DNA from: Mangrovihabitans endophyticus
GTDB lineage: Bacteria; Actinomycetota; Actinomycetes; Mycobacteriales; Micromonosporaceae
Assembly (NCBI RefSeq): GCF_014646155.1
Contig: NZ_BMMX01000020.1
Location: 1 to 64,000 of the forward strand
Length of the DNA stretch: 64,000 bases
Direction: 5' to 3'
Part shown: piece by piece, positions 35,175 to 43,028 of the stretch
Layout: every line of letters begins with the position of its first letter
Position numbering within the stretch: the first letter of the stretch is position 1
Notes under the pieces: generated by a model
What the model was told of the DNA's origin: nothing
Databases searched by the model: none
The model's input: only the letters and a program-made list of their open reading frames with translations
Translations under genes and position numbers: made by a program

Positions 35175-36725
35175 CGTGGCCGGCTCGTCGCCGAAGTTCG
35201 TCATGACCAGCAGCGGCCCGATGCGGAACGTCAGTCGCTCGGGGGTGCTCTGCACCCAGGTGAGCGCGGCGCGGCCGAGACCGTGTGTGCGCCGCAGCCG
35301 TAGCGCGCTGCGGTACATCTCGTAGGTCGACCCGGGCACGTCCCGCTGCCGGTCCAGGGCGTACTCCGCCCAGCTCGCGGGCTGGGGAAGCCAACTGCGG
35401 TCGCCCGGTCCGAAGCCGTACGACGGGGCGTCGGCCTCCCAGGGGATCGGCACCCGGCAGCCGTCGCGTCCCCGTTCCGTCTGCTCGGAACGGGACCAGG
35501 CAGGATCCTGCCGATGCTCGTCGGGCAGCGTGGTGTGCTCCGGAAGGCCCAGTTCCTCGCCCTGGTACAGATATGCCGACCCGGGGAGCGCCAGCATCAG
35601 CAGGGTCGCCGCGCGGGCCCGGCGCAGCCCCAGGGCGATGTCCGGCTGCGGATCGTCGGCGCCGATGCCGTGCAGCCGGTCCTGCCCGACCGGATAACCG
35701 AGGCGGGTCGCATGCCGCACCACGTCGTGGTTGGACAGCACCCAGGTGGTGGTGGCCCCGACGGCCTGGTTGGCGGCCAGCGAGGTCTCGATCACCGCGC
35801 GCTGCCGGTCGCCGGACCAGGGCGCCTGCAGGTAGAGAAAGTTGAACGCCTGGTGCATCTCGTCCGGGCGCACATAGCGCGCCAGCCGCTCGGCCGGCTG
35901 CACCCATGCCTCGGCGACCAGGATGCGCTCACCGGGATAGGTGTCCAGCAGCGCCCGCCACTGACGGTAGATCTCGTGCACACCTTCCTGATCCCACATC
36001 GGCGCCGGCGGGCCGTCCGGCGGAACTCCGCCGAGGATCACCGGGGGCGCCTCCCAGTCGCTGAGGTTCTCCTCCTTGACCAGGCCGTGCGCGACGTCCA
36101 CGCGGAAGCCGTCCACGCCCCGGTCGAGCCAGAACCGCAGCACCGACAGGAACTCCGCGCGTACCTCGGGATTGCCCCAGTTGAGATCCGGCTGGGTGGC
36201 GTCGAACAGATGCAGATACCACTGGCCGGGCGTGCCGTCCGCCTCCACGACCCGTTCCCAGGCCGGGCCGCCGAAGACGCTGCGCCACCCGTTGGGCGGC
36301 TCGTCGCCACCGGGGCCGCGGCCGTCGCGGAAGACGTAGCGTTCGCGGGCGTCGCTGCCCGGGGAGGCGGCGAGCGCCTCGCCGAACCAGGGGTGGTCGC
36401 TGGACGTGTGGTTGGGCACCAGATCGACCAGGACCTTCAGCCCCTGGCCGTGCGCCTCGGCGATCATCTTGTCGGCGTCGCCGAGGTTGCCGAACCGCGC
36501 GTCCACCGAGCGGTAGTCCGCCACGTCGTAGCCGGCGTCGTGCTGAGGCGAGGGATAGAACGGGCTCAGCCACACCGCGTCCACGCCCAGATCGCGCAGG
36601 TGGCCCAGGCGGGCGGTGATGCCCGGCAGGTCGCCCATGCCGTCGCCGTCACCGTCCGCGAAGGATCGTGGATATACCTGGTAGATGACGGCGTCACGCC
36701 ACCATCGGTCCGTGGTTGGCTGCAT
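35082..36725 (-). CDS. alpha-glucosidase, GH13 (oligo-1,6-glucosidase type)
   Basis: 547-residue cytoplasmic glucosidase hydrolysing terminal alpha-glucosides such as maltose, isomaltose or trehalose analogues. Start WWRDAVIYQVYPRSFADGDGDG is standard. Conserved blocks: DAVWLSPFYPSPQHDAGYDV, VLVDLVPNHTS, nucleophile Asp210 in GFRVDVAHG, acid/base Glu272 in LVAEAWV, and the stabilising Asp in WVLSNHDVVRHATR. Exact specificity is not decided here. Start ATG 36725. Convergent with the MFS gene, 93-bp overlap at the 3' ends. Confidence 0.95.
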   Translation of the reverse strand: MQPTTDRWWRDAVIYQVYPRSFADGDGDGMGDLPGITARLGHLRDLGVDAVWLSPFYPSPQHDAGYDVADYRSVDARFGNLGDADKMIAEAHGQGLKVLVDLVPNHTSSDHPWFGEALAASPGSDARERYVFRDGRGPGGDEPPNGWRSVFGGPAWERVVEADGTPGQWYLHLFDATQPDLNWGNPEVRAEFLSVLRFWLDRGVDGFRVDVAHGLVKEENLSDWEAPPVILGGVPPDGPPAPMWDQEGVHEIYRQWRALLDTYPGERILVAEAWVQPAERLARYVRPDEMHQAFNFLYLQAPWSGDRQRAVIETSLAANQAVGATTTWVLSNHDVVRHATRLGYPVGQDRLHGIGADDPQPDIALGLRRARAATLLMLALPGSAYLYQGEELGLPEHTTLPDEHRQDPAWSRSEQTERGRDGCRVPIPWEADAPSYGFGPGDRSWLPQPASWAEYALDRQRDVPGSTYEMYRSALRLRRTHGLGRAALTWVQSTPERLTFRIGPLLVMTNFGDEPATLPVGARVLLSSEPLDADGRIPADVTVWVLS

Positions 36726-36796
36726 GTTCCCAGGCTATCGGCCACGGACGCGGCGACCTGAGACATCACGTGGCCGGTGGGTGACCCGTGCGCCGG

Positions 36797-37705
36797 TCAG
36801 ACGGCGGTGGAGTCCCGCTCCGGGTGCCCGCTCGCTGGTCGGGGCGGGACCGGCAGCGGCGACGGCCGGGGGCCCGGTTCGCGTTGGTGAAGCGTCATCG
36901 CGATGGTCGTCTGGCGCAACGACCATGAGGTGCCCGCGTGGGCGCCTCGGCGGGAGACCCCGGCCCCGTCGGTGAACACCTCCTCGGTCATCGCTTGCAG
37001 GGCGCTGAAGGCGACGCCGATCGTGATCACCGTGGTGACCAGGATCACCGGCACGATCATCAGGAGCGGGCGAAGGCCGTCCACCCCGTTCGGCCCGGGC
37101 GGGGCGAGTTCCACCTGGATCGCGGCCATGTTGCCGTAGTGCGCGCCACACATCACGACGGCCGTCGCGGCGCCCGCGGCGATGCCGCGCCACCAGCCGC
37201 GGGCGGTGGTCACCCATGCGAGGGCGAGCACGGCGGCGACGACGGTGCCCAGCCCGGACACGGCGACCAGCACGGTGCGGTAATGCAGCACCCCGGCCAC
37301 GTGCACGGCGTGCATGCCCGCGTAGTGCGCGGCCAGCAGCCCCAGCCCGGTGATCGCCCCCGCCATCACGAGGCGTCCGGATCCGCGCCGCCCGTGTCCG
37401 TGCAGCATCAGGCCGGCGCCGACGCTGAGTACCGTCAGCGCCAGGCCGAGTGCGGTCATGCCGATCCCGTAGCGCACCGGGCTTCCGGGCAGGTCGAAGC
37501 CCAGCAGCGCGGCGAAGTGCATCAGCCAGATCCCGCCGCCGATCGCGAAGGCGGCGATGACGAACCACCGGGTGCGACGGCCCCGCGTGCGTGCCTGGCG
37601 GGCGCGGGCGGCGCTCAGTGTGCCGAGGTACGCACCGACGAACGCCACCAGGGTCGCGGCGACCGGGTTGAAGGCTCCGTACGTGAAGTGATGGACCTCC
37701 GCCAC
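36797..37705 (-). CDS. MHYT-domain integral membrane sensor (second copy)
   Basis: 302-residue paralogue of the protein at 6556. Opens AEVHHFTYGAFNP and has seven helices with MHFAALLGF, AHYAGMHAVHVAG and CGAHYGNMAAI at the metal-site positions; the second and third copies keep the His but vary the Met. The C-terminal tail after about residue 250 is basic and Pro-rich with no output domain. Start GTG 37705 follows GCGAGGT. Proposed gas or redox sensing; partner unknown. Divergence from the first copy suggests separate signals. Confidence 0.87.
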   Translation of the reverse strand: MAEVHHFTYGAFNPVAATLVAFVGAYLGTLSAARARQARTRGRRTRWFVIAAFAIGGGIWLMHFAALLGFDLPGSPVRYGIGMTALGLALTVLSVGAGLMLHGHGRRGSGRLVMAGAITGLGLLAAHYAGMHAVHVAGVLHYRTVLVAVSGLGTVVAAVLALAWVTTARGWWRGIAAGAATAVVMCGAHYGNMAAIQVELAPPGPNGVDGLRPLLMIVPVILVTTVITIGVAFSALQAMTEEVFTDGAGVSRRGAHAGTSWSLRQTTIAMTLHQREPGPRPSPLPVPPRPASGHPERDSTAV

Positions 37706-37818
37706 GATGGTTACCTCGCGAATGTCGGGGACGTTTCGCGGGTCATTGAGCCAGAGGGCCTCGGGGCGTCATCGCACGATTTGTGTGCCTTGCACGAAAG
37801 GCGTCCACCCATGAGAAA

Positions 37819-37870
37819 CCGGGGCCACCGTAAGGCCACCTCGACGGAGATGACGATACGGCGACCCCGG
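37819..37870 (-). terminator. strand-specific terminator after the GPGG gene
   Basis: On the minus-strand RNA CCGGGGUCGCCGUA (37870 down to 37857) pairs with UACGGUGGCCCCGG, a 14-bp stem with two G-U pairs, and the next bases are UUUCUC. Read on the plus strand the three central positions mismatch, so the fold serves minus-strand transcripts, ending the GPGG gene and insulating the MHYT gene. Confidence 0.6.
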
Positions 37871-37902
37871 TGTGGGGTTCGTACCGGAGGAGGGAGGGTC
37901 GG

Positions 37903-38046
37903 TCAGGTGAAGATGCTGACGCCGCCGGGGCCTACCAGGAGACCGACGATGATCAGCACGACGCCCCAGAGGATCTGCCGCCGGAACAGCGCGAGGATGC
38001 CGGCGACCACGAGGATTACTGCGAGAATCCAGAGCACTAGGTCCAT
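37903..38046 (-). CDS. GPGG-motif small hydrophobic membrane peptide
   Basis: 47-residue peptide made of two hydrophobic helices (VLWILAVILVVAGILALF and WGVVLIIVGLLV) joined by RRQI and ending GPGGVSIFT, the signature of a small integral membrane family common in actinomycetes. Function unknown. Start ATG 38046 is chosen because it begins exactly at the family N-terminus MDLVLWIL; no clear ribosome site. Monocistronic. Confidence 0.85.
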   Translation of the reverse strand: MDLVLWILAVILVVAGILALFRRQILWGVVLIIVGLLVGPGGVSIFT

Positions 38047-38814
38047 GAGCAGCCGGGTACCCGATCGCCCGGAGCGGAAAACCTCCCGCATCCCAAGGGT
38101 GACTGTCCGATGTGTAGGCCGTCGCGGTCACCCGTCAGCCGGGCTTTGAGCGATGCGGGTCACGGCACTGTGTCCGGCGTCACTCCGTCGGAGACGTGGC
38201 AGCCGCCAAGCCTCCCCGGCAGCCGCGGCGAATGCCTCATGACGAGATCGGTTGGGGAATGGCGTGGCGAATGCGGCACCCATGCGTGGTGTGGCTTTCG
38301 TCACTCGGCGGGGCGGGAGTGGCGACGCCACCTCGATTAATGGACATCGACGTCAGCCGCCTGCGCACATCACCGGTTCGGGCGACTGAACTGGTGGGCA
38401 GGTTGTTCCATCGTGACTGGCTATGCGGAATTCGCCGTGGCCGTCGCGGAGTTTGATTCATGCCGGGCGGCAACCGGTCGATGCTCCCGGTGAACCCCAA
38501 CGGCTACCCGGCCGTACTGGGTGGTGATGAGCATCGCACGGGTAGCCGTGACGCCCGTCGCAGAGACGGATGAGGGGCTGATGGTGTCATGAGGCGTGCA
38601 GAGGGTATGCGTTCGTTGGCGCGTGCGTCGACGGATGCGCCAACGGGATGGCTGACGAGGGTCTCCCGCAGAAACTACGCAGTCGGCTCTCAGCCGATGC
38701 TCAGCCACCCGTGACACTTTCGACCATACACAAGCGGAATCACTGCGGACTGTCATCTGTTGTGAATGTGGCAGTTTCGCGATGCACGAACTGCGGACGT
38801 TACGGGAGGGGCCG
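38047..38814. other. 768-bp gap without a supported gene
   Basis: Between the GPGG peptide and the sigma-factor gene. Open frames exist on both strands but have no recognisable protein features. A 13-base near-palindrome GTGGCG-A-CGCCAC lies near 38319. The last 120 bases before the sigma gene are AT-richer and must carry its promoter, but no clear -35/-10 pair was found. A non-coding RNA or long leader is possible. Confidence 0.5.
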
Positions 38815-39816
38815 ATGGACGCAGGCAACGCCCGTAACACAGTGAGTGAAGGCAATGAGGGGACCGTGGGCAACGTGGAGAAGAACACCATGATGCGGAC
38901 CGATGAGGTCGCCGAGGAGCGGGACCTCGTCGGAGTCTACCTGCACGAGATCTCCCGGACGCCGCTGTTGGATGCCGCCCGGGAGGTTGACCTCTCCAAG
39001 GCTATCGAGGCCGGCCTCTACGCCGAGCACCTGCTCGACAGCGGCGACGTTCGCCGTGGCGTGAGCCGGGAGGAACTGGAAAGGCTGGTCGTCGAGGGCG
39101 AGCGGGCGAAGGACCTGTTCATCCGCGCCAACCTGCGGCTGGTGGTGTCGATCGCCCGACGGTACGTGCGATCCGGCATGCCGATGCTGGACTTGATCCA
39201 GGAGGGCAACACGGGCCTCGTCCGCGCCGTGGAGAAGTTCGACTACGAGCGTGGATACAAGTTCAGCACGTACGCGACGTGGTGGATCCGCCAGGCGATC
39301 AGCCGGGCGATCGCGCAGCAGGAGCGCACCGTGCGCCTGCCCGTGCACCTCGTCGAGGACGTCAACCGGATGCGTAACGTCACCCGCCAGCTCGTCCGCG
39401 AGCTGGGTGCCGACCCCGAGCCCGAGCAGATCGCCAAGGCGCTCGGCGTGACCGTGGAACGGGTCAACGAGCTCACGCGCTGGGCGCAGGACACGGTGTC
39501 TCTGGACACCCCCGTGGGCGACGACGGCGACACGAACCTCGGCGACCTGGTGGCCGACAGCGACGCGCCCTCTCCCGAGGACGTCGTCCTCACCGGACTT
39601 GAGCGCCAGCGCATCGAGGGCCTTCTCAACCACCTGGACGACCGGTCCGCGGGCATCATGCGGGCCCGCTACGGCCTGGAAGACGGCCGCGAGCACTCGC
39701 TGACCGAGGTGGCTTCGCGGTTCTCGCTGTCCCGCGAGCGGATCCGGCAACTGGAGATCCAGGCGCTGGGCCGACTGCGTGAGCTGGCTCGCGCGGAGGG
39801 CCTGCAGGCCGCCTGA
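38815..39816 (+). CDS. primary-like (group 1/2) sigma factor
   Basis: 333-residue RNA polymerase sigma factor of the HrdB/SigB class without the long region 1.1. Region 1.2: VGVYLHEISRTPLLDAAREVDL. Region 2: RLVVSIARRYVRSGMPMLDL, then GYKFSTYATWWIRQAISRAI for -10 recognition and melting. Region 4.2: SLTEVASRFSLSRERIRQLE for -35 recognition. Being shorter than the housekeeping factor, it is probably an alternative (group 2) factor. Start ATG 38815 has GGGAGGGGCCG upstream. No anti-sigma neighbour. A very strong terminator follows. Confidence 0.95.
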   Translation: MDAGNARNTVSEGNEGTVGNVEKNTMMRTDEVAEERDLVGVYLHEISRTPLLDAAREVDLSKAIEAGLYAEHLLDSGDVRRGVSREELERLVVEGERAKDLFIRANLRLVVSIARRYVRSGMPMLDLIQEGNTGLVRAVEKFDYERGYKFSTYATWWIRQAISRAIAQQERTVRLPVHLVEDVNRMRNVTRQLVRELGADPEPEQIAKALGVTVERVNELTRWAQDTVSLDTPVGDDGDTNLGDLVADSDAPSPEDVVLTGLERQRIEGLLNHLDDRSAGIMRARYGLEDGREHSLTEVASRFSLSRERIRQLEIQALGRLRELARAEGLQAA

Positions 39817-39860
39817 TCGATCCCTCCGTCGGCTCGCCACCGCCGCCGAGCCGACACGCG

Positions 39861-39910
39861 CGACGACTAAGGGCCGGCCCCCTCTCCAGGGGGCCGGCCC
39901 TTAGTCGTCG
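39861..39910. terminator. 23-bp perfect-stem bidirectional terminator
   Basis: Left arm 39861-39883, 4-nt loop CTCC (39884-39887), right arm 39888-39910, no mismatch. It lies 45 bases after the sigma-factor stop and 15 bases before the end of the convergent NlpC/P60 gene, so it insulates both. Confidence 0.92.
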
Positions 39911-39924
39911 CTGATGGGGGGAGA

Positions 39925-40881
39925 CTACGGGCGGCCGTAGCCGTATGGCGTCATGATGTACATCGAGCGCTTCTTGACGGTTGTGCCGGCGTGCGGCGCG
40001 TCGATGACCTGTCCGCCGCCGACGTAGATGCCGACGTGCCCGAGCCCGCGATAGAAGACCAGGTCTCCGGGTGCCAAGGCGGACTTGCTGACATGCGACA
40101 CCGCACTCCACTGCGCGGCGGCGTTGTGCGGCAGGGACTTCCCGGCCGCCGCCCAGGCCGCCGCGGTCAGGCCGGAGCAGTCGTAACTGCCCGGACCGGA
40201 GGCGCCATAGACGTACGGCTTGCCGATCGCTCCGTACGCGTAGCGCACGGCCGCGCCCGCGCTGCCGGACACCGACGGGACCGGGCCGGAGTACGAGGTT
40301 GTCTTTTCCCGCTCCCGGCCATAGGCCGCCTTGCGCATCGCGTACAGGTTCTTGAGGTCGGACTCGATCTTGTCCTTGCGGGCTGCGAGTTCCTCGACCT
40401 CGGCGGCCTGCTTCTTCTGCGTCGTCTGCAGCGCCTTCTGCCGTTCGGTGAAGGTCTCCGTGGTGGCGGTGTATTGCGCGATTTGACGCTGCCGCTTGCG
40501 GGACATCTGGTCCAGCACGCTCATCTTGTCGACCAGGTTGCCGGGGCCGTCGAGGATCATGTTCATCGTGCCGACCTGGCCCGTCATGTAAGCGGTCTGC
40601 GCCATCGTCTGGACATCGGCGCTGGCCGCCTGCAGGGCCTTCTTGGCCGGCTCCAAAGAAGCCGCCAATTCCTTTTCGTCGGAGATCGTCTTTTTCAGGC
40701 TGATCTTCAGCTTGTTGTAGGACTCGGTGATGTCCTCAAGATTGTCCGACGCCTTATCGATCTTCTTGGTGATGTCGCTCGACGACGGCTCGGCGTGCGC
40801 GGCCGTCGCGGTGCCTCCGGAGATCGCGACCGCCAAGGCGGTGACCACCAGGGCCCGGAGTGTCGTACGGGCGTGTGCCAA
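39925..40881 (-). CDS. secreted NlpC/P60 peptidoglycan hydrolase (RipA-like)
   Basis: 318-residue exported endopeptidase cleaving the D-Glu to meso-diaminopimelate link of wall peptides. Signal peptide at about 1-30 ending ATAAHAEP; coiled coil (about 35-190, KIDKASDNLEDITESYNKL) for septum or partner binding; a short linker; NlpC/P60 domain from about 205. Catalytic Cys235 in YDCSGLTAAAW, His282 in GHVGIYVGGG and His294 in DAPHAG. TTG start 40881 sits nine bases after GAGAGG inside the riboswitch end. Controlled by c-di-AMP through the leader, which fits cell-wall homeostasis. Confidence 0.95.
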   Translation of the reverse strand: MAHARTTLRALVVTALAVAISGGTATAAHAEPSSSDITKKIDKASDNLEDITESYNKLKISLKKTISDEKELAASLEPAKKALQAASADVQTMAQTAYMTGQVGTMNMILDGPGNLVDKMSVLDQMSRKRQRQIAQYTATTETFTERQKALQTTQKKQAAEVEELAARKDKIESDLKNLYAMRKAAYGREREKTTSYSGPVPSVSGSAGAAVRYAYGAIGKPYVYGASGPGSYDCSGLTAAAWAAAGKSLPHNAAAQWSAVSHVSKSALAPGDLVFYRGLGHVGIYVGGGQVIDAPHAGTTVKKRSMYIMTPYGYGRP

Positions 40882-40890
40882 CGGTGCGTG

Positions 40891-41050
40891 CCTCTCTTCC
40901 GTCGGCCGCCTACCGGGTTAGCTGACGGATTCGGGCGGAAGATGGCCCTACCGCTGGCGCGGATTCACCCCATTGCTGCGCGGTGGTTCCCCGGTTCGCC
41001 GGGACGGGCGCGGTGGCCGTGCCCGTCGCGGGGATTCGGCGGCGATGGCC
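40891..41050 (-). promoter_or_regulatory. c-di-AMP riboswitch (ydaO/yuaA class)
   Basis: Leader of the NlpC/P60 gene. Read on the minus strand it carries the class blocks in order: CCGGGGAACC, GGGGTGAATCCGC, TAGGGCCATC with TTCCGCC, CCGAATCCGTCAGCTAACC, GTAGGCG, and the closing GGAAGAGAGG. These match the ydaO consensus as remembered. The final block also holds the ribosome site, so ligand folding could hide it or a transcription stop could form just before the TTG at 40881. In actinomycetes this class often precedes cell-wall hydrolases and Rpf proteins, and c-di-AMP turns expression off. Confidence 0.93.
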
Positions 41051-41228
41051 CGGCGCCACGTCCAAGCTGTGGCTGCGGACCGGACCAACCGCATCAACTT
41101 ATCGGGGCGGAGAATTTCCGCAAGAGGCGGGTGGAGTGACTTGTGCCAATAAGGAAAACGTAAGGAAAGGGTATCACGGAGTGCAGTCGCGTGATTTCAG
41201 AAAGTGACCAGAATGGCGTACGCGCGAT

Positions 41229-41543
41229 TTACTTCATGGCCGCCGGCTCGGGCGTCGCCCAGGCATGGGACACTTTCCGTTCTGCCCAGAACGAGAAGAA
41301 CGGGATGGTGCCGGCGAGCATGACCAGCAGCATCCTGCCGAACGGCCATTTCGCGCGTCGGCTGAGGTCGAACGTCGCCACCAGGTACACCATGAAGAGG
41401 AAGCCGTGGATCGGGCCGACCGCGGCGACGACCGTGTCGTTGCCTCCGGCATATTTCAGCGGCATGCCGACCAGTACCAACACCAACAGGACAACGCCGA
41501 CGACCCAGGCGATGATCCGGTAGCGGGTGAGAGCTCCGTGCAC
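41229..41543 (-). CDS. DUF3817 membrane protein
   Basis: 104-residue protein with three hydrophobic helices (IIAWVVGVVLLVLVLVGMPL, GPIHGFLFMVYLVATFDLS, LLVMLAGTIPFFSFWAE). The HGFLFMVYLVATFDLSRRAKW pattern is the DUF3817 core, known in actinobacteria as an integral membrane family of unknown function. Starts 11 bases after the upstream membrane protein gene, so they form an operon. The ATG at 41543 lies inside a stretch without a strong ribosome site; translation is probably coupled. Confidence 0.85.
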   Translation of the reverse strand: MHGALTRYRIIAWVVGVVLLVLVLVGMPLKYAGGNDTVVAAVGPIHGFLFMVYLVATFDLSRRAKWPFGRMLLVMLAGTIPFFSFWAERKVSHAWATPEPAAMK

Positions 41544-41554
41544 GTTTTACGTCC

Positions 41555-41986
41555 TTATCTCTTGCCCGGATAGTCGCCCGGCCGCGCCGCCGGGTGCGCG
41601 GCCAGCCAGGACAGGTAGTCGTTATAGGCGGCGAGTTCCGGATCGTCGTGATCCGTCGGTGGCGTGCTACCCGCCGGCGCACGGACCGGCCGACCATAGC
41701 CGTTCCGCGTGGGCGATCCGACGAGCTCGGTGGCCTCCCGTCGGTCGCCGGGCTGCTCCGTCGTGTCGGACGCCTGATCCGCCGGCCGGGCGCTGCGGAC
41801 CTCGCGGAGCCACAGGAACACCACGAAGGCCGCGAACACCGGCCACTCGACGGCATATCCCCAGCTGAGCGCGTTACCTCCGGCCGCTCGGCTCCACTGC
41901 CACCACCCCAGGCCGAGGAAGCTCAGCACGAGAACGAGCGCGACCACGTGGCGAGCGATCCACGCCGGGGTCCACAGCCCTCTCAT
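41555..41986 (-). CDS. two-helix membrane protein of unknown function
   Basis: 143-residue protein. Helices at about 10-30 ([19 protein letters not shown]) and 45-60 ([15 protein letters not shown]), then a charged cytoplasmic tail ending in [26 protein letters not shown]-like sequence (here split by the 20-residue limit). The AYNDYLxWL pattern is seen in actinomycete proteins next to DUF3817 genes. Start ATG 41986. The next gene is 11 bp away on the same strand, so both probably act together in the membrane. Confidence 0.75.
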   Translation of the reverse strand: MRGLWTPAWIARHVVALVLVLSFLGLGWWQWSRAAGGNALSWGYAVEWPVFAAFVVFLWLREVRSARPADQASDTTEQPGDRREATELVGSPTRNGYGRPVRAPAGSTPPTDHDDPELAAYNDYLSWLAAHPAARPGDYPGKR

Positions 41987-42095
41987 GGTGGCAAGCCTAG
42001 CCGTGCGGGTTTGGCCGATGCGGCCGCGGGCAACGCACCGGGAGGCGGTCCGCATACCCTGAACCATGGAGCCCGCACCGTTGGAGGAGGCGTCG

Positions 42096-42716
42096 ATGAA
42101 ACTTTCCCCCCGGACTCGGCTCGAACGTTTGCGCCGGGCGTACGCGCCGCACGAACATCGTCCGCTGGACGGCTACCTGGTGGCGATCGGCGCGTTCGGG
42201 ACGCTCGCCGGCAGCCTGGCCGCCGCAGCGAAGGTCACCGGTCGGCCGGTGCCGGAGCGTCCTTCGACCTCCGACGTCGTGCTGATCTCGATGGCTACGC
42301 ACAAGTTGAGCCGCCTGCTGGCGAAGGACTCGGTGACCAGCCCGCTGCGCGCGCCCTTCACCCGGTACGCGGAGGCGGGCGGCGCCGCGGAGGTGAACGA
42401 GGAGGTGCGCGACCGGGGCAGCACGCTCCGGCACGGCATCGGCGAACTGATAACGTGCCCGTTCTGCCTGGCCGTCTGGGTCGCTACCGGCCTCACCGGC
42501 GGTCTCGTGCTGGCGCCCCGGCTGACCCGGCTGGCGTCCACCGCGCTCACCGCGACCGCGGTCTCGGACTTCCTGCAGATGGCCTACTCGGCCGCCAAGG
42601 AGGCCGCGGAGGGAAGCCCGTCCGCGGACGACGAGTCCGAGTCCGCCGGGCACGATGCCGACGACACGTCCGTGGACACGCAGCCGCTCAACGGGCGGAC
42701 CGTCTTCCCCGGCTGA
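42096..42716 (+). CDS. DUF1360 membrane protein
   Basis: 206-residue protein. Core DUF1360 features: [19 protein letters not shown] (first helix), [20 protein letters not shown], and [15 protein letters not shown], where the CPFC pair may bind metal or form a disulphide. Two further helices follow, then an acidic tail. Family function unknown, present in actinomycetes and Bacillus. Start ATG 42096 has GGAGGAGG seven bases upstream, better than ATG 42066. Divergent from the DUF3817 operon. Confidence 0.87.
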   Translation: MKLSPRTRLERLRRAYAPHEHRPLDGYLVAIGAFGTLAGSLAAAAKVTGRPVPERPSTSDVVLISMATHKLSRLLAKDSVTSPLRAPFTRYAEAGGAAEVNEEVRDRGSTLRHGIGELITCPFCLAVWVATGLTGGLVLAPRLTRLASTALTATAVSDFLQMAYSAAKEAAEGSPSADDESESAGHDADDTSVDTQPLNGRTVFPG

Positions 42717-43028
42717 GTGGCGGGCCGCAGTGGCCTGCGTCACAACCGCTGCGGGAATCGCGCCAACCGGTCGATCGTTGTCAGCGGATGTCGGTGTGTC
42801 CAGTGTCCCCGGGCCTCACCATAATTGCCCTCACGGAATACCGTTCGGCTGGAGCCGTGTTGCGCCACTCGCCGCGAGGCGACATGCACACCGACGCCAC
42901 CGCGCCGCTCCCGGCTCTCCGCCGGGGGCGGCGCTTTGCGTCCGCAGAACCGAGCGCCTGGACGTCACCGGGCGGGCACCGCGCGCAACCGCGCCGCGTG
43001 GTGCCCCGCCCGGGAACTCCCGACGACG
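42717..43028. other. 312-bp convergent gap
   Basis: Between the DUF1360 gene and the 3' end of the DHA2 pump gene. It holds the terminator at 42902-42934. The rest has scattered purine stretches and no credible start with coding sequence. Confidence 0.5.
42902..42934. terminator. terminator hairpin with short T tract
   Basis: 14-bp stem (42902-42915 with 42921-42934) with one G-U pair, loop TCTCC and TTT at 42935-42937. It can stop read-through of the DUF1360 transcript and, in the other direction, of the DHA2 pump gene ending at 43029. Confidence 0.7.

Noticed and set aside
38421-38891. A 156-codon minus-strand frame before the sigma gene
   Set aside because: No ribosome site, no recognisable motif, and it overlaps the sigma gene start on the other strand.
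41101-41228. A second gene or riboswitch upstream of the c-di-AMP element
   Set aside because: AT-richer leader sequence only; no conserved element or coding signal was found.
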